Below, piece after piece: positions 27,978-36,601 of a DNA stretch of 64,000 bases. Below the pieces are notes generated by a model. That model saw only the letters and a program-made list of their open reading frames with translations, ran no database searches and was not told where the DNA came from. Origin of the DNA: Paraburkholderia solisilvae (GTDB lineage: Bacteria; Pseudomonadota; Gammaproteobacteria; Burkholderiales; Burkholderiaceae); the NCBI RefSeq assembly GCF_902859875.1, contig NZ_CADIKF010000041.1, forward strand, positions 1 to 64,000. The letters are read 5' to 3'. The translations under genes and the position numbers were made by a program. Each line of letters starts with the position of its first letter. The stretch's first letter is position 1.

Positions 27978-29216
27978 ATGACCGTACAAGCGAATAGCGG
28001 CAGCGCCGCAACGTGGGCGCTCGCGGCAGCACAACTCGTCGCGTGGGGCGCGATCTATTACGCGTTTTCCCTCTTTGTCGTCCCGATGGAAAGCGCGATG
28101 GGATGGAGCCGTACGGCAACCAACGCCGCGCTATCGGTCGGTCTGCTCGTATCGGGGTTAGCCGCGTGGCCGGTCGGCGTGTGGATCGATCGCGGGCACG
28201 GGCGGCAGATCATGACCTGGGGTTCGGTGCTGGCCACAGCGATGCTCGCGTTGTGGTCGCAAGCGCATAGTCTGACTACGCTGTTTATCGCGTGGATCGG
28301 CCTCGGCGTAGCGATGGCCGCGACCCTCTACGACCCGGTATTCGCGATTATCACGCGCAACTTTCCCGGCAGCTTCCGTAAGAGGATTACGCTGATCACA
28401 CTGGTCGGCGGCTTCGCGAGTACGGTCTTTATCCCGCTTACACACGGCTTCGTCGACTCGCTCGGCTGGCGCGACGCTCTGCTCGCGCTTGCCGCGATCA
28501 ATCTGGCGATCTGTGTGCCGCTCAATGGTCTCGCGATCGGCCGCCATACCGCTCACACCGATCGCACAGACCACAAGACCGCAATACGGCGCGACAACGC
28601 GGCCGGCACGCAGCGTGCGCTGCGAACGCCGACGTTCTGGGCGCTGGTCGTCTGCTTTACCGCCTACTACGCAACCTTCGCAGCGCTGACGTTTCACCTC
28701 GTCCCGCTATTGACTGAACGTAACGTAGCGCCGGCGGTTGTCATCGCAACGATGGCGGTCATTGGCCCGGCGCAGGTGCTCGCGCGCATTCTCTGGTTCA
28801 CGATCGGCCGCAAGGTCCGGCCGTCGGCCATGGGTATGGTGATCACGACAGCGTTCCCGGCTTCTGTCGTGATTCTGATGCTCGCCGGCAAGTCGCCCGT
28901 TTTGCTGATTCTGTTTGCGATCGTGTATGGCGGCGCCAACGGGATGATGACGATTTTGCGCGGGACGATCGTGCAGGACGTGATGTGGACGGAAGGTTAC
29001 GGCGCGGTGAGCGGCCTGCTTTCGATGCCGTCGAACGTCGCCAAAGGCATCGCACCGATTTCCGCGGCGGCGATCTGGTCGATCGGACGTGACTATGTTC
29101 CGGTCGAGTGCGCGGTGTTGCTTGTGTCGCTGGTGTCCGCCGCGGCGTTCGTGGTGGCGATGCGCCTAGCCGGCAACGAACGCCGTCGCTCCTTCGAGCA
29201 ATCGGCTAGCGGCTGA
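27978..29216 (+). CDS. MFS transporter in the arsenic operon
   Basis: This 412-residue major-facilitator protein has about twelve helices and the loop motif near VGVWIDRGHGRQIM between helices 2 and 3. It follows acr3 by 31 bases on the same strand, with AGGA ahead of the ATG, so it is probably the last gene of the ars operon. MFS proteins such as ArsK and ArsJ export trivalent arsenicals or arsenylated metabolites in other bacteria. No GAPDH gene accompanies it, so ArsJ is unlikely. An ArsK-like role is possible but not shown by sequence. Confidence 0.8.
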   Translation: MTVQANSGSAATWALAAAQLVAWGAIYYAFSLFVVPMESAMGWSRTATNAALSVGLLVSGLAAWPVGVWIDRGHGRQIMTWGSVLATAMLALWSQAHSLTTLFIAWIGLGVAMAATLYDPVFAIITRNFPGSFRKRITLITLVGGFASTVFIPLTHGFVDSLGWRDALLALAAINLAICVPLNGLAIGRHTAHTDRTDHKTAIRRDNAAGTQRALRTPTFWALVVCFTAYYATFAALTFHLVPLLTERNVAPAVVIATMAVIGPAQVLARILWFTIGRKVRPSAMGMVITTAFPASVVILMLAGKSPVLLILFAIVYGGANGMMTILRGTIVQDVMWTEGYGAVSGLLSMPSNVAKGIAPISAAAIWSIGRDYVPVECAVLLVSLVSAAAFVVAMRLAGNERRRSFEQSASG

Positions 29217-29259
29217 TGGTGGCCGTTCCGATTGTCTGATTTGACACAGTCGACAAACA

Positions 29260-32200
29260 TCACCAGCTGAACCGGTAACCCGCCTGTGCGAACACGTTGC
29301 GCCGGTACTCGCCGCTGAAGTCATGCGCGTATTTCACGTTCGCGTACAGTTCAGCGCTTTTGCCGAAGCTGCCCGTGATTCCGACGCCGAGCTCGTACCA
29401 CGTCTTGCCCAGCTCATTGTCGAGCGACGTGCTGGCAACCGTAGTTTGTCCCGGCGAGAAGAAGTCATGCAGCACGTCGGCGGTGAAATAAGGCGTGACG
29501 GCCGACGTCTTCGATTCATTGCTCAGATTGGCCCTGAAGAGCCGGAACCCGAGGCGGCCGCGCAACCCGTTCGTCGTATTCGCGCCGACCGGCGAGATGC
29601 CGTCGTCGAAATCGTTCAGGTGCAGGTATTGATACAACAGTTGGGCCTGCGGTTCGATCGCGACGGTGGTCGAACCGAGCAGGAAGGGCTTGCCGGCTTC
29701 TCCGGAAACGCCTGCGCCAAAGCCGTTCTGGCTGGCGCCGTCGCCGAGAATATCGCCGTACCGGTTGTGATAATGCGTCAGTTGCCCGACGCCGTCGAAG
29801 TAGGTGCCGTCAGGCAGGTACCGCGTCCAGTAGCCGCCAATCGATTGCGCCTGCGTTTCAACGGTGCCGGTCGAGTCCGGCAGCCCGACGGTGCTTCGCG
29901 CGCTGTCGCTGAATGACGCGGACGTGGACCCGATGGTCACCGTTGCGCCCGCATGCGTGCTGCCGCCGTCGGCGCCGCGCGCGAGCGTCCAGTCCTTGCC
30001 GAACTGTGCGAAGAAGGTACGCTCGTCGGCGGAGAAGCGGTTGCCGGCGTCCGCATCGAGGTTCTGTCCGCCGATGCGGCCCCAGACGCCGTTGTTGTTC
30101 GCAGGTTGCCCCGATTGCGCCGATGGTGCCGATTGTGCCGATTGCCCCGACTCGACGCTCGCCATGTCGCCGACGCGCTCCTGCAAGCGGCCGAGGATCG
30201 TATAGCCATAGTCGAAGTTGAGCAGCGGCGTGACGGAATAGCCGGCGACTGCCGGACGATATGCGACCGGCGCTGCCGCAGCCGCATTGTTGCTCGCTGG
30301 CGGCGTGGTGTTTGCGGAGGATGCCGGCGCCTCGAACTGCGATCGCAGATACCAGTCGTTCGCGCTTGCCGCACCACCCTGATACAGCAGGTACTGATAT
30401 GCGCCGGCCTGAACCGGCGCCACGAGATGGAAACTGTTTGCTGCCGACGTGCCGTTGACCTGCACGAGTTGAATGCCGTCGCCGACGGTCAGCGCCCCTG
30501 AACCCGACCCATTGACCTTGATGCCCGTCGTGCCGCTGGCATTGCCGCCCACGACGAGCCGGTCGGATTGCGCTGCGGCACCGCCTGCGTTGAGCACCGT
30601 GTTCAGCGCGAGTTGCCCGTTCGTGCCTGCATAGTTGCCGGCGACGTTCAGCACGTTGCCGATCTGGCCGGATGCCGCTGCCAGATTGACGAGACCCGCG
30701 TTGTTTAAATTGCCGCCGATGTTGAACGAACCCGTGCTGCCCGATGCGAATGACGCGATCGCGTTCGCCGCCGCAACCGTGCCGCTATTGTTCACCGAAC
30801 CCGACACCGTGCCGTAGCCGCCGAGCGTCGCGCTTGCCGCGACGCTTGTCAGGCCCGATCCGATCGTCGCGTTCGTATGCGCCGCATCGCCGACCGCCAG
30901 CGTGCCGGCCATCACATTGGTGCCGCCGGAGTAGCTGTTCGCGGCGGTCAGGATCGTTGTGCCCGTGCCGACCTGATTGACCGCGCCGGTGCCGCTGATC
31001 ACGTTATCGAAAGTGAATGCATCGCTGCGGTTGAAGGCGAGGGTCGCGTCGTCGGTGACGTTGCCGATGATGCTGCCGCTCGTGCCGCCGTTGCCGATCT
31101 GCAGCGTGCCTTGCTGGATCGACCACGGCGTAGCAGTGGTGCCCGTGCCGGTCAAAGCCCAGGTGCTCGTGCCGGTCTTTTCGAAGACATTGAAGTTCTG
31201 GTACTGAGCGGTGGCGCCGATCGATGAGACGTCGAATACGTCGTTCGCGGCGCCGCCGAGGATCAGCGTGTTGTTGCCCGCTGCCGCTGCATTGGCCACG
31301 ACGTTGCCCGTGATGGTGGATCCCGCTTGCAGCTCGAGCGACAGGGTGCCCGTATTCCCGGCGGTGAACTGGATCGCATTGGCCCCGCCGGTGCCGGCCT
31401 GCAGGGTGCCGCTGTTGGTCAGCGTCATGCTGCCGCTGTTCACCTGAATCGCAGCCGCCCCGTTGCCGCCGATGATCGTGCCGGTATTGACGATCGGCGC
31501 CGTGCCGAGGCGAAAACTCACACCTGCCGCGCCCACATGGGCGCCCGTCAGATCTGAGCCGCCGCGAATCGTGCCATGGTTGATCAATGTCGAGATAGCA
31601 CCGGGGCCGCCCGCGAGCACGCCAAAGCCGGCCCCCGTGCCGCCATTGGTATTTCCTCCCTGAATCGTGCCGTTGTTGGTCAGCGTGGCGCCTCGCTGGA
31701 TCTCGGCGCCGATTCCTCCCACGCCGGTGGACGACGAGCTTCCGCCGCTAATCGTGCCGTTGTTCGTGAGCGTCGCGTCTGTCATAAACACGCCAAGACC
31801 GCCGGTTTGCCCAGCGCCGGCGCTGCCCGCAGTTATCGCGCCGTTATTGATGACGGTCGTGGGTACGGTTGTACCGTTCAGCTGCGAGCCCGCTCCCCCT
31901 GTACTCCCGGCTCCATTGACTCCAGCCAGATTTCCATCGATGGTCAGCGTGCCTGACCATGAGGTGGCGCCCGTTAGCGTGAAGCTTCCGGTATCAATCG
32001 TGATGGCCTTGGTGGTGCCTGGTAGCGCGCCTGAGAGCTGGAAACTCCCGCTCAACTGGATGGTGGAACTGGCGTCGGTGGATGAGTTGGCAGTGTTGAT
32101 TGCATCGACGAGGCTTTGCTGACTGTTCACGCCCGGGATGACCACTGCCAACGCCGGCCGCGGGAGCGTGCCGGCCATCGCCAGCGCGAGGCAGGAGAGG

Positions 32201-32355
32201 GCAAAGCGTTCGTATCGTCGTGTGTGCCGCTTCGACCGATCATTTGAAACTTTGTCCTGCCCGCGATCGCCAGGCCCAGAAGCCGTCGTGTCGTCAACGG
32301 CGACCACCCCACCCCGAATATTCTTGTAAGCAAACCGATTCGCGCGATTGTCCAT
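29260..32355 (-). CDS. Type V autotransporter with repetitive passenger
   Basis: This 1031-residue protein should secrete its own N-terminal passenger through an outer-membrane barrel. It starts with an extended basic leader and signal (about residues 1-70, ending around PRPALA). A Gly/Asn/Thr-rich beta-helical passenger follows, with many TLTNNGTI-type repeats and a passenger-associated repeat (ILTAANSYSGGTNVMAGTL). The barrel occupies about the last 270 residues, beginning NNGVWGRIGGQNL and ending in the aromatic-terminated QAGYRFSW. No protease or adhesin catalytic motif is visible. GAGAACGAGA precedes the ATG. An adhesion or biofilm role is plausible but inferred. Confidence 0.92.
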   Translation of the reverse strand: MDNRANRFAYKNIRGGVVAVDDTTASGPGDRGQDKVSNDRSKRHTRRYERFALSCLALAMAGTLPRPALAVVIPGVNSQQSLVDAINTANSSTDASSTIQLSGSFQLSGALPGTTKAITIDTGSFTLTGATSWSGTLTIDGNLAGVNGAGSTGGAGSQLNGTTVPTTVINNGAITAGSAGAGQTGGLGVFMTDATLTNNGTISGGSSSSTGVGGIGAEIQRGATLTNNGTIQGGNTNGGTGAGFGVLAGGPGAISTLINHGTIRGGSDLTGAHVGAAGVSFRLGTAPIVNTGTIIGGNGAAAIQVNSGSMTLTNSGTLQAGTGGANAIQFTAGNTGTLSLELQAGSTITGNVVANAAAAGNNTLILGGAANDVFDVSSIGATAQYQNFNVFEKTGTSTWALTGTGTTATPWSIQQGTLQIGNGGTSGSIIGNVTDDATLAFNRSDAFTFDNVISGTGAVNQVGTGTTILTAANSYSGGTNVMAGTLAVGDAAHTNATIGSGLTSVAASATLGGYGTVSGSVNNSGTVAAANAIASFASGSTGSFNIGGNLNNAGLVNLAAASGQIGNVLNVAGNYAGTNGQLALNTVLNAGGAAAQSDRLVVGGNASGTTGIKVNGSGSGALTVGDGIQLVQVNGTSAANSFHLVAPVQAGAYQYLLYQGGAASANDWYLRSQFEAPASSANTTPPASNNAAAAAPVAYRPAVAGYSVTPLLNFDYGYTILGRLQERVGDMASVESGQSAQSAPSAQSGQPANNNGVWGRIGGQNLDADAGNRFSADERTFFAQFGKDWTLARGADGGSTHAGATVTIGSTSASFSDSARSTVGLPDSTGTVETQAQSIGGYWTRYLPDGTYFDGVGQLTHYHNRYGDILGDGASQNGFGAGVSGEAGKPFLLGSTTVAIEPQAQLLYQYLHLNDFDDGISPVGANTTNGLRGRLGFRLFRANLSNESKTSAVTPYFTADVLHDFFSPGQTTVASTSLDNELGKTWYELGVGITGSFGKSAELYANVKYAHDFSGEYRRNVFAQAGYRFSW

Positions 32356-32678
32356 TCTCGTTCTCTAACGTGTCCGGTACCGCGCGCACGTTAGCAGAGG
32401 CATTCGGGCAGGATTGTGAACGATTGTGAACTGCGGTGTCGCACGATAAATGGGCCGGGCACGGAACGCGTTCGAGCGCTTTTTCGGACTCAACCCGGTG
32501 ACGAGGTTAAGAGAATGCGTGCGAGTTCTCCGGTATGGCGATCACTGATCGGCCGCCGAACGCGGCCGTGTATTCCTTCGGCCACGCCGTGATATTTCTT
32601 CGTATCTCACGCAGAGAACGATACCGAACCGTAGCGGTGGATGAGTCCAACCGGGCTGGGAATATAACGGCGATGCCA

Positions 32679-32698
32679 CACGTTAATTTATTAACGTG
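32679..32698. promoter_or_regulatory. Perfect AT-rich palindrome upstream of the P450 gene
   Basis: CACGTTAATTTATTAACGTG has perfect 8-bp arms around TTTA and lies 30 bases before the P450 start, in the 373-base gap shared with the divergent autotransporter gene. Symmetry and location fit an operator for a dimeric repressor, overlapping or just downstream of the promoter. The cognate regulator is not identified. Elsewhere in the gap only a doubled GATTGTGAAC (32413-32433) stands out. Confidence 0.6.
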
Positions 32699-32728
32699 CG
32701 TATGCACTTTAAACGGGAACGCAGCGAC

Positions 32729-33925
32729 ATGAATCTTGCCGACTTTCAGACCGACTCGTTTTTCCAGAACCCGTACCCGACTTATGCGGCCTTGCGCGCG
32801 CAGGGTCCGATCGTGCCGGTCGCGCCGAACCTGATGATGACAGGGCACTACGACGTCATCGATGCATTGCTTCACGATCGCCGCATGGGCAGGGCTTACC
32901 TGGAAAGCGTCCAGACGCGGTATGGCCATGCCGGCCCGGATCAGCCGATATTCCGGCGCATGAGCCAGACGATTCTCGCGATGAATGCGCCCGCTCATAC
33001 GCCATTACGCAGTCTGATGATGAAGGCATTCAACGCGCGGCAAGTCGAGTCGATACGCGAGATTGCGCGCGCCACGGCGAACCGGCTCGTCGACGGGTTG
33101 ACGAAGGCCGAAAGCGCGGACCTTGTCGCGAGCTATGCGCGGCCGTTGCCGGTTCAGACTCTCTGCCGCATGCTGGGCCTGCCGGTCGAAGACGCGGCCG
33201 CGCTCGCGGATGCGACCCGCGTGGTGGCACGTACGCTCGACGTGTCGCCGATACCGTTTGATGAACCCGGCGATCTGAACAAAGCCTGCGCGACGCTGGA
33301 GCGATATTTCACGGAAGTGATCGAGGCACGCCGCAAGCAGCCCGGCGACGATCTGATATCGCTGTTGCTGAGCGTCGAAGAAAGCGGCGTGATGCTGACC
33401 GAAGACGAAGTCATCGCGAATCTGATGCTGTTGTTCGCTGCGGGCCATGAGACATCGTCGAATATGATCGGCAATATGCTGGTTGCGTTGCATCGTCATC
33501 CGGAGCAGTTGCATTCTGTCAAACGGCACCGCGAACTGATTTCTCAGGCCGTACTCGAATGCGCGCGCTACGAGGGCGCGGCGCAATCGACGGTCCGCAC
33601 TGCGCTGGAAGACATTCAGATTGCCGGCACGACCGTGCCGCGCAACACCGTCGTTCTGCTGGTGCTGGGTTCGGCGAATCGCGACCCTGCGAAATTCATC
33701 GATCCGGATCGGCTCGATATCGCGCGCGATGATGCACGGCAGTTATCGTTCGGCGCGGGCATTCACCATTGCCTTGGGTATCGGCTGGCGCTGCTGCAGC
33801 TCGAGACGTCGCTGAGCGTATTGCTCGAGCGTCTGCCGCGCCTGCGGCTGACGAACCTCGATGATCTGCAGTGGCATCAGCGCATCACCCAGCGCGGAGT
33901 GAATGCGTTGACAGGCTACTGGTAG
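32729..33925 (+). CDS. Cytochrome P450
   Basis: This 398-residue soluble bacterial P450 (CYP107-like in style) has all core motifs: I-helix AGHETSSN, K-helix ExxR in ECARY, and the heme loop FGAGIHHCLG with the axial Cys near residue 348. It would hydroxylate a small organic substrate using electrons from a ferredoxin, and no redox partner gene is adjacent. Upstream ATGs at 32696 and 32702 are in frame, but MNLADFQTDSFFQNPYPTY is the normal beginning. An AT-rich palindrome lies directly upstream, suggesting tight regulation. Substrate unknown. Confidence 0.93.
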   Translation: MNLADFQTDSFFQNPYPTYAALRAQGPIVPVAPNLMMTGHYDVIDALLHDRRMGRAYLESVQTRYGHAGPDQPIFRRMSQTILAMNAPAHTPLRSLMMKAFNARQVESIREIARATANRLVDGLTKAESADLVASYARPLPVQTLCRMLGLPVEDAAALADATRVVARTLDVSPIPFDEPGDLNKACATLERYFTEVIEARRKQPGDDLISLLLSVEESGVMLTEDEVIANLMLLFAAGHETSSNMIGNMLVALHRHPEQLHSVKRHRELISQAVLECARYEGAAQSTVRTALEDIQIAGTTVPRNTVVLLVLGSANRDPAKFIDPDRLDIARDDARQLSFGAGIHHCLGYRLALLQLETSLSVLLERLPRLRLTNLDDLQWHQRITQRGVNALTGYW

Positions 33926-34039
33926 GCGCAGTACACGCGTCGACTCGACTATCGACTTCGCCTGTACGCCGTCGCACAGAACTTTGTGAAGCACTCTGCG
34001 AAATTGATGCGACAGATGCGCATGGAGCGAGGGCAAGCG

Positions 34040-34975
34040 ATGAGCCGTTTAAGCCAGGTGCTAATCGTGGCTTCGATATCAGTTCTGTCAATCCTGGTTG
34101 CCGCAGCGGATCCCGCATCGAATGCGGCTTCGACGTCGGCGCCTGTACCTGTACCTGCGCCGGCCTCGAGCGATGCTCCCCATGCGGGCGACATCGATTT
34201 GAGCGGATACACGCTGACCTTCGAAGACAATTTCGATCGTCTGAGCGTCGCGACCGGCTCGCCGAAAGGCAGTGCGACCTGGTTTCACATTCCGCCCTAC
34301 GGACGGGCCGCAAACTACTCAGCTTCAAAGTGGGATAGCCGCGCGCTCAGCGTTTCCGGGGGCATCTTGTCCATCAAGGCATACAAGGACGCTGCCGGCG
34401 CCTGGCGTTCCGGCAACATCTCGTCGATGGACGAAGCCGGCCAGGGTTTTGCGCAACGCTACGGGTATTTTGAAGTGAGGGCGAAGATGCCGGAGTCCGG
34501 TACGGGATCCTGGCCGGCATTCTGGCTGATGAGTTCGACGTCCATCAATAACGCGTCGGGAAAACGGTTCTCGGAGATCGATATCTTCGAGTGGTACGGC
34601 AAGACGTACACGGATGATCGCGCCATTATTTCAGAAGCGTCGCACAACTGGGCGCCCGGCGGCGCGCGTGCTGAAGGGGCGGAATTTTTCTCGCCTGCCA
34701 CGCCGATGCCGAACGGCGCAAAGCCCTGGAAGGGCTACCATATCTATGGTTGCCAGATCGACCCGGTGCACATCACCTGGTATATCGACGGCGTGCAGAC
34801 CAATCAGATGCCGACCTCGAATGCCGCGGCCTATATGACAGGGCCTTATTACATGATGCTCGACTACGCGCTGGGCGGCGGTTGGCCGATAGACAAAGTT
34901 GTCAAAGATTCCACATTCGATATCGACTGGGTTCGCGTTTACGCGTTACCGGCGTCGGTCGGGCGGCCTGAATAA
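34040..34975 (+). CDS. Secreted family 16 glycoside hydrolase
   Basis: This 311-residue protein has an N-terminal signal (about 1-28), a Pro/Ala/Ser-rich linker (about 30-55) and a GH16 jelly-roll domain. The active-site motif EIDIFE lies at about residues 179-184, giving the nucleophile and acid/base glutamates. GH16 enzymes cut beta-1,3/1,4-glucans or related polysaccharides. Secretion suggests processing of an extracellular polysaccharide or scavenging. GAGGGCAAGCG precedes the chosen ATG; the frame also has earlier ATGs. The closest specificity cannot be assigned by eye. Confidence 0.9.
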   Translation: MSRLSQVLIVASISVLSILVAAADPASNAASTSAPVPVPAPASSDAPHAGDIDLSGYTLTFEDNFDRLSVATGSPKGSATWFHIPPYGRAANYSASKWDSRALSVSGGILSIKAYKDAAGAWRSGNISSMDEAGQGFAQRYGYFEVRAKMPESGTGSWPAFWLMSSTSINNASGKRFSEIDIFEWYGKTYTDDRAIISEASHNWAPGGARAEGAEFFSPATPMPNGAKPWKGYHIYGCQIDPVHITWYIDGVQTNQMPTSNAAAYMTGPYYMMLDYALGGGWPIDKVVKDSTFDIDWVRVYALPASVGRPE

Positions 34976-34987
34976 CCGGCCGCGGCG

Positions 34988-35950
34988 CTATAGCATTTCC
35001 GCCCGAAGCTCTCTCACGCCATGCCCCAGCTTGCGGCGCAGCAACGTTCTTAATGTTGCCGAATCGGCGTAACCCACTTCACTCGCGATGGTCTCCAGGT
35101 CGCACCCTTCCGAAACAAGTTGCCGCGCGCGCTCGATCCGCAGATCCTGAAAGAATTCCAAAGGCGACTTGCCCAGCACCGCTTCTGTCCGGCGCTGCAG
35201 GGTTCGCGAATGAACCGCCAGGGCCTTTGCTGCGTCCGTCAGTGAAAAGCCATTGGACAGGTTATCCCGGGCCCATCTTTCGAACTTCGAGATTAGCGGA
35301 TCGGCGTGGGCCAGATAGTCCGGAATGATGTAGTGCGCCTGGGACGAACGTTTGTCGATCAGCATGAAGCGGGCGACCAGAGCGGCCAGTTCCGGCGTCG
35401 CATGACGAACCAGCCAGAGCGCAAGATCGAGATGCCCCATGGCGGCGCCCGCCGTCACGATCCGGCCGGACTCGACAATCATCCGGGAATCGTCCAGTTT
35501 GACCGTCGGATAGCGCTGCCGGAAAAACGGCGCAAGCGACCACGTTGTCGTCGCCTCTGCGCCGTTCAGAATTCCTGATTCGGCGAGCACAAAGGTGCCG
35601 ATGCATGCCGCCGCCACGTGAATCCCGGCGGCGTGCCAGGTCTGCAATTGGGGCAGCGCGTTCCGTATATCCGGACGTTGCAGGGTTTGCGCCAAACGTT
35701 CGGATTGCTTGGCGTTCAGCGCGGGAACGATGACCCAATCCGGCCGGCGAACCGCACTCAACGGCTCGACAGACACGGACAAACCCAGCGCCGTGCGTAT
35801 GCGCTTGCGCGGGCCCACCAGGGTGACTTCGAAAGGCGGTGCGTCGAACCCTTGCGCCGCGGCCAGTTCGTTCGCTGTGGCAAATGTGTCGAGCAGCACC
35901 GTCATGCCGGTGTCGAACACTTCATCGAAGACGAGCAGGGTCAATCGCAT
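34988..35950 (-). CDS. GlxA-like AraC-family transcriptional regulator
   Basis: This 320-residue protein has an N-terminal DJ-1/PfpI domain (about residues 1-190) with an intact-looking nucleophile elbow AAACIGTFVLAESG, and a C-terminal AraC helix-turn-helix (about 215-315, ending with SATLRTLLRRKLGHGVREL). It resembles FtrA/GlxA regulators. The start codon is preceded not by a ribosome-binding site but, after six bases, by a nine-copy 9-bp tandem repeat, so expression may depend on repeat number. Its target is unknown. Confidence 0.87.
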   Translation of the reverse strand: MRLTLLVFDEVFDTGMTVLLDTFATANELAAAQGFDAPPFEVTLVGPRKRIRTALGLSVSVEPLSAVRRPDWVIVPALNAKQSERLAQTLQRPDIRNALPQLQTWHAAGIHVAAACIGTFVLAESGILNGAEATTTWSLAPFFRQRYPTVKLDDSRMIVESGRIVTAGAAMGHLDLALWLVRHATPELAALVARFMLIDKRSSQAHYIIPDYLAHADPLISKFERWARDNLSNGFSLTDAAKALAVHSRTLQRRTEAVLGKSPLEFFQDLRIERARQLVSEGCDLETIASEVGYADSATLRTLLRRKLGHGVRELRAEML

Positions 35951-35956
35951 ATCGTG

Positions 35957-36037
35957 TGAATGTCGTGAATGTCGTGAATGTCGTGAATGTCGTGAATGTC
36001 GTGAATGTCGTGAATGTCGTGAATGTCGTGAATGTCG
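35957..36037. repeat. Nine tandem copies of TGAATGTCG abutting a regulator start codon
   Basis: Nine exact 9-bp units fill this span, followed by a decayed copy. The array begins seven bases upstream of the ATG of the GlxA-like gene, replacing its ribosome-binding region. Read on the minus strand it is open in the gene's frame (Arg-His-Ser repeats) up to a TAG at 36038-36040, but it contains no start codon. There are no spacers, so it is not CRISPR. Confidence 0.97.
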
Positions 36038-36134
36038 CTATTAATGTCGTTTGTGACTATAGTGCGCAACCGTCTCCGAGTCTAGACTGCGAAGCAATCC
36101 GGCGTCGACTTCGATCGCCGCAGCCCTCAGTCCG

Positions 36135-36557
36135 ATGGAACACGCACCCATGAAATTCACGCCGGAACTTGATGTCCTGACGCTCACGGCGAGCGCGACG
36201 CTCCTGATGTGGATTCCGTACACGGCCGCCAGAATCATGACGCGCGGCTTGCCGGCGGTCTTGAACAATCCTGACCCCTCGTATCCGCGCGATCCGGCCT
36301 GGGCCGAACGCGCACGGCTCGCGCACGCGAATGCGATCGAGAATCTCGCGGTGTTCGCGACGCTCGTGCTGATCTGCGCGGCGATCGGGATAAGCACGCC
36401 GGCGACGGTCTTCGCGGCCAGGCTGTATTTGTTCGCGCGGCTGGTTCACTACGTTGTCTATGCGGCAGGTATTCCGATTGTGCGCACGGTCGCCTTTCTG
36501 GTCGGCTTCGCGGCGACGCTCGTGTTCGCAGTCGCGTTGCTCGGTCAGGCGAGCTAG
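36135..36557 (+). CDS. MAPEG-family membrane protein
   Basis: This 140-residue protein has four predicted membrane helices and the MAPEG-like pattern RARLAHANAIENLAVFATLV in helix 2, with a late ARLVHYVVYAAGIPIVRT segment. MAPEG proteins include microsomal glutathione transferases; bacterial members are poorly understood. ATGs at 36135 and 36150 are both possible starts (the second gives MKFTPEL), and neither has a good ribosome-binding site. The PLP enzyme gene follows after 44 bases on the same strand. Confidence 0.83.
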   Translation: MEHAPMKFTPELDVLTLTASATLLMWIPYTAARIMTRGLPAVLNNPDPSYPRDPAWAERARLAHANAIENLAVFATLVLICAAIGISTPATVFAARLYLFARLVHYVVYAAGIPIVRTVAFLVGFAATLVFAVALLGQAS

Positions 36558-36601
36558 TCGCGCGACGCGGCCTATTGTTCATCCTTATTGCGGGAATACC
36601 T

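Noticed and set aside
29864..31956. Several plus-strand frames inside the autotransporter gene
   Set aside because: They are antisense shadows of a repetitive GC-rich gene with no independent start signals.
35957..36037. CRISPR-like repetition
   Set aside because: The units are contiguous and 9 bp long with no spacers, and no cas genes are near.
35839..36153. Plus-strand frame reading Val-Asn-Val repeats across the 9-bp array
   Set aside because: It arises from the repeat length being a multiple of three; no ribosome-binding site or conserved domain.
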